Source: Brevibacterium sp. RIT 803
Lineage (GTDB): Bacteria > Actinomycetota > Actinomycetes > Actinomycetales > Brevibacteriaceae
DNA: 64,000 nt
Reading direction: 5' to 3'
Assembly: GCF_016892625.1 (NCBI RefSeq)
Contig: NZ_JAFEMW010000005.1
Coordinates: 310,001-374,000 of the forward strand
This document shows, piece after piece, positions 8,669-17,783 of this stretch (positions are counted from its first letter, which is position 1; the number at the start of each line of letters is the position of its first letter). The notes under the pieces are model-generated. The model was not told the origin of the DNA. It searched no databases and saw only the letters and a list, made by a program, of their open reading frames with translations. The translations under genes and the position numbers were made by a program.

Positions 8669-9346
8669 ATGAATCCGAGCCCGAAGTATGCTGCTGTATT
8701 GTTCGATTGCGACGGGGTGCTCGTCGATTCTGAGCGCCTCACGAATACGGTTCTCTGGGAAATGCTCAATGAGCTGGGTTGGCAGATCTCGCGAGAGGAA
8801 TGTGTGTCCCGGTTCGTCGGGAAGATGCTCCGCGACGAGGTGGATGTCATCGAGGAGCATTCCGGTTTCCGTATCGACGCTGAGTGGCTGAGTGTGTTCC
8901 GTGGGCGTCGCAATGATGCTCTCGAGGCTTCATTGGAAGCAATACCGGGAGTCGCCGAGGCTGTCCGCGCCCTTGACGCGGCTTACCCCGGCCGGCTCGC
9001 GTGCGCGTCGAGCGCTGACCGCCCCAAGATCAACCTGCAGCTGCAGAAGATCGGGCTCTTCGACGTCTTCGACGGTCGGATCTTCTCCGGAATGGAGCTG
9101 CCTCAGTCGAAGCCGGCGCCGGACGTGTACCTGGCGGCCGCCGCTGTTCTCGGCGTCGATCCTGTGGAGACAGCAGTGATCGAGGATTCGCCGACCGGTG
9201 TGACAGCCGGCGTTGCGGCTGGCGCACACGTGCTCGGTTTCTGCCCCGACTCGCCAGTCCATCAGAGACCCGAGGCGCTCGAAGGCGTGGGAGCCCACGA
9301 GATCTTCACCGCGATGGAGCAGCTGCCGAGCCTGCTTTTGAGCTGA
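8669..9346 (+). CDS. HAD family hydrolase (phosphatase / phosphomutase-like)
   Basis: Haloacid-dehalogenase superfamily enzyme of 225 residues, likely a sugar-phosphate phosphatase or beta-phosphoglucomutase relative. Motif I is VLFDCDGVLVDSE with nucleophile Asp13 and acid/base Asp15; motif II is ACASSADR; motif III/IV is SKPAPDVYLAAA with catalytic Lys, then VIEDSPTGVTAG. The alpha-helical cap lies between motifs I and II. An in-frame upstream ATG at 8585 would add 28 low-complexity residues unlike any HAD N-terminus, so 8669 is preferred. Stands alone. Confidence 0.9.
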   Translation: MNPSPKYAAVLFDCDGVLVDSERLTNTVLWEMLNELGWQISREECVSRFVGKMLRDEVDVIEEHSGFRIDAEWLSVFRGRRNDALEASLEAIPGVAEAVRALDAAYPGRLACASSADRPKINLQLQKIGLFDVFDGRIFSGMELPQSKPAPDVYLAAAAVLGVDPVETAVIEDSPTGVTAGVAAGAHVLGFCPDSPVHQRPEALEGVGAHEIFTAMEQLPSLLLS

Positions 9347-9419
9347 GGTGTGCTCAGGACCGCGCGGGATGCTCCGGACCGCGGTGTCAGGTGGTTGGCT
9401 GGTTGATGGAGCAGGTGAC

Positions 9420-9579
9420 GATTGAAAATGTCCTTCCTATCGCGTCCATCATGACTGAATGATCGAATAAAGATCGAACAATACTATCGTTTGTTATCGA
9501 ATTGTGATGTCAATCGCTGGCGATCACGATTAGAATTGAGGTAGGCACTCACATCGACGTGAAGATCAGGTGACCACCA
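9420..9579 (+). promoter_or_regulatory. AT-rich promoter region of the DUF222/HNH gene
   Basis: An island much richer in A+T than its surroundings, with several ATCGA/TCGAA words (9462-9500) and GTGAT...ATCAC arms near 9506-9530. It ends in AGATCAGG, a plausible ribosome site 9 nt before the GTG start. I cannot assign a specific regulator. Confidence 0.4.
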
Positions 9580-11745
9580 GTGAAGTTCCCCTCCGAATCC
9601 GACAGCTCCGGTTCCGAACCTGCTCGTGACTCCGATGGAACCTCTCATCCCACTGAGAAGCCTCAATCCAATGCGACTTCAAACTCCAAAGGGCCCACTT
9701 CGGGCGACGAGGCTGACCCGGCTTCTACCGCTGGCGCTGCCGCTGGCGCTGGTGCTGATACGGATGCCGATGCCGATACCGATACAGGTGCTGATGCTGG
9801 CGGAGCGGCCCGCGGACCGACACATTCCTCTCGCCGCCTCCGCATTGATGCGGATTCACCTTTTGCTGACGCAGCGAAAGTATTTGCCGCGAGCGATCAG
9901 GCGCAGCTATCGGCATTGGATGTCTCTGCTGAACTCTTCTTCAACGAAACCGTAGAGAATCTGCGCCTCCACAATCCCCACCCCGGGCAGCCATATGCTC
10001 ACGCGACGATCGCTGAAACCGTTCGCCGGTTCCAGCGTGACCGCCGCTCTTCCGCAGTTGCGAAGTCCAAGGACCCCGAAAGCCCCAAGAAGGGCCAGAA
10101 GCAACTCCCGCCCTTTCCTCGATTCAGGCTGGACCAGACCTTTTACGGCTGGGTTCACGAACTCTCCCAGGCCGAAGACATCGCGGAGTTCACAACGGTT
10201 CTGGGGACGACGACAGCGCGGGCGTATTCTCAGATAACCTCGGCGATGATTCTCCTGCATGGTCTACCCAAATTCTTCGCGCGCTGCCTCGCCGGTGAGT
10301 TCACGATCGAACACGTCCATGCCACCGCTCATGCCTGCAGGGACATCAAGTTCGAGAACCTTCCGCTCATCGACGACTACCTTTCGGATCGTCGCGCGGA
10401 CATCACGCTCGAAACCTTCAAGAAGTCCTTGGGCATGAAGATCGCAGTTGTCGAACCTCTCGAGGAACGTGTGGAAGAGGCGAGCAAGCGTCGACGTGTC
10501 GATATAACGACGACCGCCGATGGAACGGCGTTCCTCACCCTGGCTGGACCAGCGCCTGAACTGCAGGCCTGCTATCTGCGAATAGCCGCCTTTGCGCGAG
10601 CGATACGGTCCGGGCACATCGCGGCCTTCAGTGACCAGCTGGCGCCGGGCACCGAGATCGACGATGACCGGGGACTTGACGCACTCATGTTCGACATTCT
10701 CACGCGAACCATCCCGCAGCTGAGTATTCAGGTCACTGCGACCGATACGACGACGGGGGAGACGTCAACACACGACATTCCTCTCGAGATGCCCGCTGAG
10801 CTTCTGATGAGCCCGGCTTCTGTCATCAACGCTGTGAACGAAGGTATCACCGAGGCTGGTGACGCCAGCGCCGCCACCTCCAGCGCCGCGACCTCCGGCG
10901 CCAGCGACGCCGCCGCCACCACCGTCAGCAGGTCCGGTTCGGAAACCGACGAAGTGGCGAGCAGAGTGGAAGTCGTTCTCACGATGCCCACTCACGAGCA
11001 GTGGCTGGGCTCGCAGGCCAAGATGATCACCACAGTCCCCTTCCTCACGCTCGCTGGCTCCTCGGAACTTCCTGGCACGTTCTCCGACGGCTCTCCGATC
11101 CCAGCAGATACTGCGCGTCGCGTCGCGAGACATGCGAAGTCATGGACGCGGATTCTCACAGACCCTGCCAGCGGCACACCGGTCGATGCCAAGGCTACGA
11201 CCTACCAAATACCCGAGAATGTCCGTCAGACCTTGATTGCCAAATGGCAGGCATGCACGATTCCCGGTTGCACACGCAGGGCAGAGAGCACAGAGATCGA
11301 TCACATTGTGCCCTTCGACCATGATCATCCGGCAGAAGGCGGGCTTACCCGATTCGGCAATCTCCACCCGCTGTGCAAGCTGCATCACCAGGCGAAAACT
11401 GATCGCAAATACTCGGTTCGGATGAACCGCGCAGGTTTCCTGCAGTACGTCTTTCGACACGGAATGAGAACCGAGGTGGCGGCTGGAGATCATCCGATCA
11501 ATGCCGCTCACGCGAAGATGTTCGTTGAGATGCAGCGACAGGCTGCCCGCACATCTGATCCACCGAAAACGACAACACGTGAGGCAGATGAGCCGTGGCA
11601 TGGCGACAAGCGAATATCTCAAGAATGTCCTGGACCACCCGCTGCCGACGGTCAGGCCGGGTGGGTGGAGAGCACCAAAATGCTCAACGACCGCGCGAAG
11701 GAAAACGAATGGATCTGGGACGCCGGCGGTCCACCGCCATTCTGA
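9580..11745 (+). CDS. DUF222 / HNH endonuclease-signature protein (13E12-like family)
   Basis: Large (721-residue) actinobacterial protein with an N-terminal low-complexity region (Ala/Asp/Thr repeats ADTDADADTDTGADAGG, about residues 50-75), a DUF222 helical region (about 85-470) interrupted by an Ala/Ser linker (about 425-450), and a C-terminal HNH nuclease motif. In the nuclease, CTIPGC (about 559-564), EIDHIVPFDHDHP and NLHPLCKLHHQAK supply the zinc-ribbon Cys and HNH His/Asn residues. The family is multi-copy in actinobacterial genomes and its function is unknown; a mobile or DNA-processing role is often suspected. GTG start with AGATCAGG upstream. AT-rich promoter and strong terminator: a self-contained single gene. 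Confidence 0.88.
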   Translation: MKFPSESDSSGSEPARDSDGTSHPTEKPQSNATSNSKGPTSGDEADPASTAGAAAGAGADTDADADTDTGADAGGAARGPTHSSRRLRIDADSPFADAAKVFAASDQAQLSALDVSAELFFNETVENLRLHNPHPGQPYAHATIAETVRRFQRDRRSSAVAKSKDPESPKKGQKQLPPFPRFRLDQTFYGWVHELSQAEDIAEFTTVLGTTTARAYSQITSAMILLHGLPKFFARCLAGEFTIEHVHATAHACRDIKFENLPLIDDYLSDRRADITLETFKKSLGMKIAVVEPLEERVEEASKRRRVDITTTADGTAFLTLAGPAPELQACYLRIAAFARAIRSGHIAAFSDQLAPGTEIDDDRGLDALMFDILTRTIPQLSIQVTATDTTTGETSTHDIPLEMPAELLMSPASVINAVNEGITEAGDASAATSSAATSGASDAAATTVSRSGSETDEVASRVEVVLTMPTHEQWLGSQAKMITTVPFLTLAGSSELPGTFSDGSPIPADTARRVARHAKSWTRILTDPASGTPVDAKATTYQIPENVRQTLIAKWQACTIPGCTRRAESTEIDHIVPFDHDHPAEGGLTRFGNLHPLCKLHHQAKTDRKYSVRMNRAGFLQYVFRHGMRTEVAAGDHPINAAHAKMFVEMQRQAARTSDPPKTTTREADEPWHGDKRISQECPGPPAADGQAGWVESTKMLNDRAKENEWIWDAGGPPPF

Positions 11746-11764
11746 ACTTGCGATTCCAGTAGAA

Positions 11765-11805
11765 AGCCGTCGGTGGTGGGCGCGCAGGCACCACCACCGA
11801 CGGCT
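11765..11805 (+). terminator. Strong hairpin after the DUF222/HNH gene
   Basis: A 15-bp perfect stem (AGCCGTCGGTGGTGG at 11765-11779 with its complement at 11791-11805) and an 11-nt loop, 20 bp after the stop. No T-run follows, as is common for actinobacterial hairpin terminators. It lies between convergent genes, so it may serve both. Confidence 0.75.
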
Positions 11806-11819
11806 GGAACTGAGTGTCT

Positions 11820-11884
11820 AAGCGGAACCTCTAGGCGGAACCTCTAGGCGGAACCTCTAGGCGGAACCTCTGGACGGAACTGCT
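11820..11884. repeat. 13-bp tandem repeat, about five units
   Basis: Unit AGGCGGAACCTCT: copies at 11820-11832 (one mismatch), 11833-11845, 11846-11858 and 11859-11871 (identical), and a degenerate fifth at 11872-11884. It lies between the hairpin and the 3' end of the permease gene. The period is not a multiple of three and the copies are non-coding. Confidence 0.9.
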
Positions 11885-11901
11885 TGTTCAGCCGGAGAGC
11901 G

Positions 11902-13497
11902 TCAATCGTCGGTCTCGTTGATCACTCGACGTATATCGTCTTGAGTCTGCGCTTCGCCATTTTTGATCGCCTCCACAACCTTTTCGTGCTGCTGTTCCGT
12001 GACGACAGGAACTTCTTCACCATTGCAGTCGACGATCTTTCCGTCCTTGACGGTGTCGCCTTCGGCCAGCAGCGCCTCATGGTTGATGAGTCGTTCGAGC
12101 TCGTCCCTGCGGATGACTCGCCCGGTGCCTGCAACGAAGACCGAACGTTCGGTGCGGTCCTTGCTCCTTACCCCGATGTGGTTGAAGACCAGGTTGAGCA
12201 GCACAGCCATAAGTGTGGCCGAGGAGATTCCCGAGTGCAGGATGATGCCGACCCACGATGGGAAGGAGTTGTAGAAATCGGGCTGGACGACCGGGATGAT
12301 GCCGAACGCCAAGGACACCGCCACCAGGATCATATTGAGGTTGCCCTCGTACTCGACCTTCGACAGGGTGCGGATGCCCGAAGCAGCCACGGTGCCGAAG
12401 AGGACGATCCCTGCGCCGCCGAGGACGGGGGAGGGTATCGCGGCAACGACTCCTCCCATGACCGGGAGCAGGCCGAGGACGACGAGAATGACACCGCCGG
12501 CTGTGACCACGAAACGAGACTTCACCCCGGTGATCGCCACAAGTCCGACGTTCTGGGCGAAGGCTGACTGGGTGAAGGAGTTGAAGATCGGTGACACTGC
12601 CGAGGACAGCATGTCCGCGCGCAGGCCATTGGAGATGCGCTTGGAGTCGACCTTGGTCTTGACGATTTCGCCCACCGCGATGATGTCGGCAGTGGTCTCT
12701 GCGAAGGTGACGATGATGACGATGAACATCGAGATGATCGCCGCAGCAGAGAAGGTCGGCATTCCGAAGGCAAACGGTTCGGGGAACGCGAACACGCCCC
12801 GATCAAACACGTGGGAGAAATCGGCCCAGCCGAAGATGAGGCAGATGACAGTTCCGACCACGATTGCCAGAAGGATGGACAGGCGGGAGATCGCGGCCAC
12901 AGGAATTCGGCTGAGAATGAGGACGACCGCAAGGGTACCGACGGCGATGAGGATATTGCGACCGCTGCCGTAATCAGGTGCCTCGGCGTTTCCGCCCATC
13001 GCCCAACCGGCAGCCACAGGCATGAGGGACAAGCCGATCGTCGTGATGACGGTGCCTGTGACGACGGGTGGGAAGAACTTCACAATGAGCGCGAAGCCTG
13101 GAGCGACGATGAGGCCGATCACCGAGGCGACCAGGACAGCCCCGAATACCTCCGGAAGTCCTTCGCCTCCCGCGAGGATCGAAGTCATGGTGGCGACGCC
13201 GGCAAATGACACTCCCTGCACCAGAGGCAGTTGTGAGCCGAAGAACGGAACGCCGAACGACTGCAGAATCGTGGCCAATCCGCCCACGAACAGGCATGAT
13301 GCGATCAGCACGCTGATTCCGGCACCATCGAGGCCGGCGGCCTTTCCGATGATGAGGGGGACGGCGATGATGCCGCCGTACATGGTCAGAACGTGCTGAA
13401 GACCGTAGGCAAATGAGGTGCCTACCGGAAGCCGTTCATCCTCCGGACGGGCCGCTTCTGCCCGGGAATTCTTGGGCGTCTGCTTTGATGTCGACAT
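11902..13497 (-). CDS. NCS2 family nucleobase permease (xanthine/uracil type)
   Basis: Nucleobase:cation symporter-2 of 531 residues, about 14 transmembrane helices. Recognised by QHVLTMYGGIIAVPLIIG at the start of TM1, VQGVSFAGVATM (TM3 region) and FNSFTQSAFAQNVGLVAITGVKSR, the NCS2 signature loop, which fits xanthine/urate-type members. The C-terminal ~70 residues are a charged cytoplasmic tail. It is divergent from an 8-oxoguanine-deaminase-type gene, consistent with purine salvage. ATG at 13497. Confidence 0.92.
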   Translation of the reverse strand: MSTSKQTPKNSRAEAARPEDERLPVGTSFAYGLQHVLTMYGGIIAVPLIIGKAAGLDGAGISVLIASCLFVGGLATILQSFGVPFFGSQLPLVQGVSFAGVATMTSILAGGEGLPEVFGAVLVASVIGLIVAPGFALIVKFFPPVVTGTVITTIGLSLMPVAAGWAMGGNAEAPDYGSGRNILIAVGTLAVVLILSRIPVAAISRLSILLAIVVGTVICLIFGWADFSHVFDRGVFAFPEPFAFGMPTFSAAAIISMFIVIIVTFAETTADIIAVGEIVKTKVDSKRISNGLRADMLSSAVSPIFNSFTQSAFAQNVGLVAITGVKSRFVVTAGGVILVVLGLLPVMGGVVAAIPSPVLGGAGIVLFGTVAASGIRTLSKVEYEGNLNMILVAVSLAFGIIPVVQPDFYNSFPSWVGIILHSGISSATLMAVLLNLVFNHIGVRSKDRTERSVFVAGTGRVIRRDELERLINHEALLAEGDTVKDGKIVDCNGEEVPVVTEQQHEKVVEAIKNGEAQTQDDIRRVINETDD

Positions 13498-13947
13498 CTA
13501 TCTCTCCGTTGAGTTCTTCCCTGAGTAACAGCCTCGGGGCCCTCGCTTGGATAAGCGATTCGGGTGGTCGACTGAATGTGAGGGAACTATTTCAATGCTT
13601 CCAGGATGCGAAAGTTTATTTCCTTATCGCAAAATGCTAGGCGAATCCTTTGAGGATGGCAAACTCATTTCGTGATCTGCCGCACATGCTAGAGTGCAGT
13701 CTTGCCGGTGGATGCCTCGGAGGACAAATAAGTCCCACCTGAGGTGCAGCACCTGGAGCTGGGCGGTAGAGCGCGGTATCACCTCGAGTGCGGAACACAC
13801 TCACGGATCCGCGTCCCGTACACCTTCACCGGACGGCGGAGCAGCAGACGCCGAGAAACCTGAGCTGGCGGCGATTCGCCCCAGTCGTGTCGCCGCACAA
13901 CGGCCGATGTGATGATTCGGCCGAATCAGCATTGAAAGGCGGCAGAT
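13498..13947. promoter_or_regulatory. 450-bp divergent intergenic region (permease / deaminase)
   Basis: Holds the two divergent promoters. The part next to the permease (13540-13690) is less GC-rich and contains AAAGTTTATTTCC and a TGCTAGAGT -10-like element (about 13688). The part next to the deaminase (13700-13930) is GC-rich with no conserved small ORF. I see no riboswitch-like fold or clear long palindrome. AAAGG at 13934 is the ribosome site of the deaminase. Confidence 0.5.
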
Positions 13948-15483
13948 ATGACCACAGGTATCGAACTCCCAGCGGCCGGCGCCCCGACAGACGGCACAGC
14001 GACAGCCACCTCCCCGACAGCTGGCACTCCGGCAGCCACATCCCCGACAGCTGGCACTGCGACAGCCAGCACCTCGACGGCTCGCGCTGCGAAGGGCTCC
14101 ACCATGTGGCTGCGCAATCCCATGGCCGTCCACCTCGGCCGCGACACAGATCCGGCGCAAGCGTCCGGCGGAATTGTCGTGGACACCCAGTCCGGGTTGA
14201 TCGTCGAACTTGTTCCTGCAGGTGGCGAGCCCACCGGAGGGGCACAGTCCGTCGCCGAGGTGGTCGATGCGAGTGCGCATGTCATCACTCCGGGGCTCAT
14301 CAACACCCACCATCACTTCTACCAGACCCTGACACGAGCGTGGGCTCCCGTAGCGGACCTGCCGCTGTTCGGGTGGCTGACAAACCTGTATCCGGTCTGG
14401 GCTCGACTGACGCCGAAGGCCCTCGAGCTGGCCACGACGGTCGCGATGGCCGAACTCCTTGAGTCCGGGTGCACAACAGCCGCCGACCACCACTACCTGT
14501 TCCCGACCGGTATGGACGATGCAATCGACATCCAGGTCGAGGTGACCAGGAAGCTCGGCATGCGCGCCATGCTCACCCGCGGATCCATGTCCCTGGGCGA
14601 AAAGGACGGCGGTCTGCCGCCGCAGCAGACCGTGCAGGATGCCGACGTGATCCTCGCCGACTCCCGCCGGCTCGTCGAGGCCTATCACGAACGGGGCGCC
14701 GGGGCGCAGGTGCAGATCGGATTCGCCCCCTGCTCGCCCTTCTCCGTGACCACCGAACTCATGCGTGATAGCGCGATCCTCGCCGAGGAGCTCGATGTCC
14801 GACTCCACACCCACCTTGCAGAGACCCTCGACGAAGAGGAATTCTGCCGCGAACGATTCGGGCTGCGCACCGTCGACTATCTCGAGTCCGTGGGGTGGCT
14901 GAGTGACCGATCGTGGCTGGCCCACGGTGTCCACTTCGATACGGATGAGATCACCCGCCTCGGCGAGGCAGGTGCCTCCGTGGCACACTGCCCGACGTCG
15001 AACATGCGCCTGGCCTCAGGCATCGCTCGGGCTGTCGAGCTCGAAGATGCCGGCGTCAACGTCGGTCTCGGTGTCGACGGATCGGCATCGAACGATGCCT
15101 CGAACCTCATCCGTGAAGTCCGGCAGGCACTCTACATCCAGCGCCTGCGCTACGGCTCGGTTGATGTCACCTGCGCCCGCGTGCTCGATTGGGCCACTCG
15201 CGGGTCCGCGGCGGCCCTGGGGCGTGAAGACATCGGACGCATCGAGGTTGGCAAGCAGGCGGACCTGGCGATGTTCCGCCTCGACGGTCTCGCCTTCTCC
15301 GGCTCACACGATCCGATTCCTGCCCTCGTGCTCTGCGGAGCGGAGAAGGCGGACAGAGTCATGGTCGCCGGTCAATGGCGAGTGCTCGACGGCAACGCGA
15401 TCGGCAGCAACGGTGGACAGCTCGATAAGGAAGCTCTCATCGCGGCCCACCAGGAGGAGGCTCGCAAGCTCGTGGCCGGCTGA
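13948..15483 (+). CDS. 8-oxoguanine deaminase-type amidohydrolase
   Basis: Zinc amidohydrolase of the AtzA/TrzN/8-oxoguanine deaminase subgroup, expected to deaminate an oxidised or related purine in the cytosol. Metal motif INTHHHFYQTL (His121-123), a second His in VHFDTDE, and CPTSNMRLASG and GLGVDGSASNDASN carrying the catalytic Asp. NTHHHFYQTLTRAW and LYPVWARL closely resemble 8-oxoguanine deaminases. The first ~52 residues are an Ala/Thr/Pro repeat (TSPTAGTPAATSPTAGTATAS), absent from the family; the conventional domain would start near MWLRNPM (14104). The AAAGG ribosome site favours the longer start. Divergent from a purine permease. Confidence 0.85.
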   Translation: MTTGIELPAAGAPTDGTATATSPTAGTPAATSPTAGTATASTSTARAAKGSTMWLRNPMAVHLGRDTDPAQASGGIVVDTQSGLIVELVPAGGEPTGGAQSVAEVVDASAHVITPGLINTHHHFYQTLTRAWAPVADLPLFGWLTNLYPVWARLTPKALELATTVAMAELLESGCTTAADHHYLFPTGMDDAIDIQVEVTRKLGMRAMLTRGSMSLGEKDGGLPPQQTVQDADVILADSRRLVEAYHERGAGAQVQIGFAPCSPFSVTTELMRDSAILAEELDVRLHTHLAETLDEEEFCRERFGLRTVDYLESVGWLSDRSWLAHGVHFDTDEITRLGEAGASVAHCPTSNMRLASGIARAVELEDAGVNVGLGVDGSASNDASNLIREVRQALYIQRLRYGSVDVTCARVLDWATRGSAAALGREDIGRIEVGKQADLAMFRLDGLAFSGSHDPIPALVLCGAEKADRVMVAGQWRVLDGNAIGSNGGQLDKEALIAAHQEEARKLVAG

Positions 15484-15487
15484 GACG

Positions 15488-15550
15488 CAGCCCAACCCGC
15501 CCTCAGCCCAACCTGCCCTCGCCCAGCCCGACCTCAGCCCAACCCGACCT
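15488..15550. repeat. 16-bp tandem repeat between convergent genes
   Basis: Four units of CAGCCCAACCCGACCT with small changes: 15488-15503, 15504-15519, 15520-15534 (one base short) and 15535-15550. It fills the whole gap between the deaminase stop and the membrane-protein stop. Confidence 0.85.
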
Positions 15551-16035
15551 CAGCTCTCGGGCTTCCGGAACACCTCGCGCATATGATCGCTGGTGAGGAA
15601 ATCACCGACACCGATCATGATGAGACTGAAGACGATCTGCTCAGTGATCATCCAGACCGGATAGAGGCCGGGGATGGCCGCCATGACGAGGGTGATCACC
15701 GGGAAGATCTGGGCGAAGAGGCGCAGTCGCTGGTAGCCCCAGTAGTAGCCCTTCGTCGAGCGCCAGAAGAAGTAGAACAGGGTGGCGGTCATTCCGAGAA
15801 CGACGACGGTACGCATCCAGACTGCGAACGGCACGGGTTCGCCCGCGCGGGCGATGATGACAGCGAAGACCACAGCACCGACGCCGAGGACCAGCTCGAA
15901 GGCGAGCAGCCCTGTGATCCATGCGAACGCGCGCGTCGTCTTCGGGTGGGCGAGTCCTTCGGCAGGAACGATGAGTCCTGCCTTGCTGCCTCCCGCGATG
16001 CGGTCGATCTTTGCGAACAGATTCTCCATGGACAT
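15550..16035 (-). CDS. Hypothetical four-helix membrane protein
   Basis: 161 residues with about four transmembrane segments (TGLLAFELVLGVGAVVFAVII, VVVLGMTATLFYFF, FPVITLVMAAIPGLYPVW, IVFSLIMIGVGDFL). The short basic N-terminal segment and a charged loop RSTKGYYWGYQRLRLF lie between. I do not recognise a family function. The start ATG at 16035 begins MSMENLFAKIDRIAG. It is divergent from the DUF2871 gene, and its stop abuts a tandem repeat. Confidence 0.75.
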   Translation of the reverse strand: MSMENLFAKIDRIAGGSKAGLIVPAEGLAHPKTTRAFAWITGLLAFELVLGVGAVVFAVIIARAGEPVPFAVWMRTVVVLGMTATLFYFFWRSTKGYYWGYQRLRLFAQIFPVITLVMAAIPGLYPVWMITEQIVFSLIMIGVGDFLTSDHMREVFRKPES

Positions 16036-16180
16036 GCTTTCAGGCTAACCGCCAGTGGGCCGGATTCCCTGCGAAATGGGGAGGTTTGAGGGTGTGAGGC
16101 CGAACATCAATCAAAAGTTGGGATCAGAGTTCAATCCTCTGGGTCAGGATTCGAATGCCGGATCTTGATGAAGTAGAAGC

Positions 16181-16630
16181 ATGAAGAAGATATTCAACGC
16201 GGCATTCGCCTACATGATCATCGGCGTCCTCTCTGGCCTGTTCTACCGGGAGTTCACCAAGGCCAACGATTTCCCAGAAGGAGGCTTCACGCAGCTCAGC
16301 GTCGTCCACACCCATCTGCTCACGCTCGGCTTCATCGTCCTGCTCATCGTCCTCGTCCTCGACAAAGTCTTCGGACTCTCGGGCACCACGATGTTCTCCT
16401 GGTTCTTCTGGACCTACAACGCCGGCATCATCCTCACCGCAGGCACCATGGTCTGGCACGGCATGCTCACCGTCCTCGGCCAGGAGTCCAGCGCTATGAT
16501 CTCCGGCATCGCCGGACTCGGACACATCGCTCTCTCCGTCGGCATGGTTCTGCTCTTCCTGTCACTGCGCAAAGCCATCGTCGCCGACAAGGCCGTCACC
16601 ACGTCCACAGCTCGGTCGATCGCCGGCTGA
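16181..16630 (+). CDS. DUF2871 family membrane protein
   Basis: 149-residue protein with four hydrophobic helices matching DUF2871: AYMIIGVLSGLFYREFTK at the N-terminus, HTHLLTLGFIVLLIVL (conserved His pair) and MVWHGMLTVLG. The His residues in helices 2 and 3 are reminiscent of heme or metal binding but function is unestablished. Single gene, followed by a very stable hairpin. Confidence 0.82.
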   Translation: MKKIFNAAFAYMIIGVLSGLFYREFTKANDFPEGGFTQLSVVHTHLLTLGFIVLLIVLVLDKVFGLSGTTMFSWFFWTYNAGIILTAGTMVWHGMLTVLGQESSAMISGIAGLGHIALSVGMVLLFLSLRKAIVADKAVTTSTARSIAG

Positions 16631-16717
16631 CCATCCCTCGGATCTCAGCTCAGTTCTCACTTCGAAATAACCACTCAAATAGGAATAACCACTCAGACAC
16701 CGCCGCCGAGGTGGTTC

Positions 16718-16760
16718 CGGGGTCCGTGCTCAACGACGTCATCGTTGAGCACGGACCCCG
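16718..16760 (+). terminator. 19-bp perfect hairpin after DUF2871
   Basis: Left arm 16718-16736 (CGGGGTCCGTGCTCAACGA) and right arm 16742-16760 are perfect complements around the 5-nt loop CGTCA. It is 88 bp after the DUF2871 stop and 131 bp before the amidotransferase start, so it is best read as a terminator. It is unusually long and perfect and lacks a T-tract. Confidence 0.7.
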
Positions 16761-16890
16761 CTTCGTCTGCCTATCTGTCACGTTGTCGGCTTCGCGGTTC
16801 TGTTGCATTCGAGACCTTGTCGGCTTCATCCCATTCTCGAATTCGAGACCCTGTCGACGCCTCCGGTTCGCATCGGTGACAATGGTCGGC

Positions 16891-17643
16891 ATGAGCGAAG
16901 TGAGAATCCTGGTCATCGAACACGAGAGCGGCGCCGGCCCGAAGAGGTTCGGCGAGTGGCTGAGCGAAGCTGGCGCCGAGGTCGTTGTCATTCGTCCCTA
17001 CCTCGGCGATGAGATTCCTTCCGCTCTCGATGGCTCGGCTGCGCCTGTCGGCTCCGCTGATAGTGACCGCTATTCCGCTCTTCTCGTCCTCGGCGGGTCT
17101 GCCGGGCCACTCGAGGACACCGTCAATCCATGGCTGCCCCAGGTCAGGGACCTGTTGCAGCGATCGGCGGCGGGGGAGTTCCCGAGCTTCAACATCTGCC
17201 TCGGCGGGGAGCTCCTGGCAGCGGCCACCTCGGCGAAGATCATCCGCCGGGAGCACCCGCAGATCGGGATCTACGATCTGCACACCACCTCGGCGGGGGA
17301 GGAAGATCCAGTGTTCTGCGCCATCGCTGGAGAGACATTTCCCGCGGTCCTCTTCCACCAGGAGGAGATGGAGCTGCCAGACGGCGGTGAACTCCTGGTC
17401 ACCGGGTCCGATGCTCCGGTCCAGGGTTACCGGGTAGGGGAATTCGCGTGGGGGACGCAGTTCCATCCCGAATCCGACGCCGCGCAGGTTCAGCAGTGGC
17501 TGAGCTCGGACCCGTTACGGCTGCCCGACGGAAAAACCAATGACTCCATTAAGACCGAGGTAGCCGAGGCGGACGCCGATCTGATCCGGATCAACCGGAC
17601 ACTTGCGCACGGCTTCGTTGACTTCCTGCGCGGACGGCAGTGA
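16891..17643 (+). CDS. Class I glutamine amidotransferase-like protein
   Basis: 250-residue class I glutaminase domain, standalone. Nucleophile Cys103 in FNICLGGELLA (the usual elbow GxCxG is changed to NICLGG), and catalytic His192/Glu194 in WGTQFHPESD. LVLGGSAGPLED and QEEMELPDG match the GuaA/PuuD-type actinobacterial family annotated as type 1 glutamine amidotransferase. The frame is open upstream to 16711, but MSEVRILVIEHE at 16891 is the natural domain start. The partner synthase, if any, is not adjacent, and the substrate is unknown. Confidence 0.85.
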   Translation: MSEVRILVIEHESGAGPKRFGEWLSEAGAEVVVIRPYLGDEIPSALDGSAAPVGSADSDRYSALLVLGGSAGPLEDTVNPWLPQVRDLLQRSAAGEFPSFNICLGGELLAAATSAKIIRREHPQIGIYDLHTTSAGEEDPVFCAIAGETFPAVLFHQEEMELPDGGELLVTGSDAPVQGYRVGEFAWGTQFHPESDAAQVQQWLSSDPLRLPDGKTNDSIKTEVAEADADLIRINRTLAHGFVDFLRGRQ

Positions 17644-17680
17644 CTGGTGGATGAGGGCGGTGGCCCCACGCATCGTTGAA

Positions 17681-17695
17681 AGCTGAATATCAGCT
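17681..17695. promoter_or_regulatory. Small palindrome upstream of the AGCS symporter
   Basis: AGCTGAATATCAGCT: six-bp perfect arms around ATA, about 90 bp upstream of the symporter start. Compatible with an operator or short leader hairpin; no regulator is adjacent. Confidence 0.35.
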
Positions 17696-17783
17696 GACAG
17701 CGTGTGGTGTTGTTGCTAGGTTGTCTTCAGGCGCCGGTGCCGGACCGATCCTCCGGACGAATCGCAACCAAGCGCCCGTGAGA

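Noticed and set aside
9580..11745. Prophage or homing element around the HNH protein
   Set aside because: It is a lone DUF222/HNH family gene, common in actinobacterial chromosomes; no integrase, attachment sites or phage genes surround it.
11820..11884. Possible CRISPR-like array
   Set aside because: The units are contiguous 13-bp repeats with no spacers, and no cas gene is present in the window.
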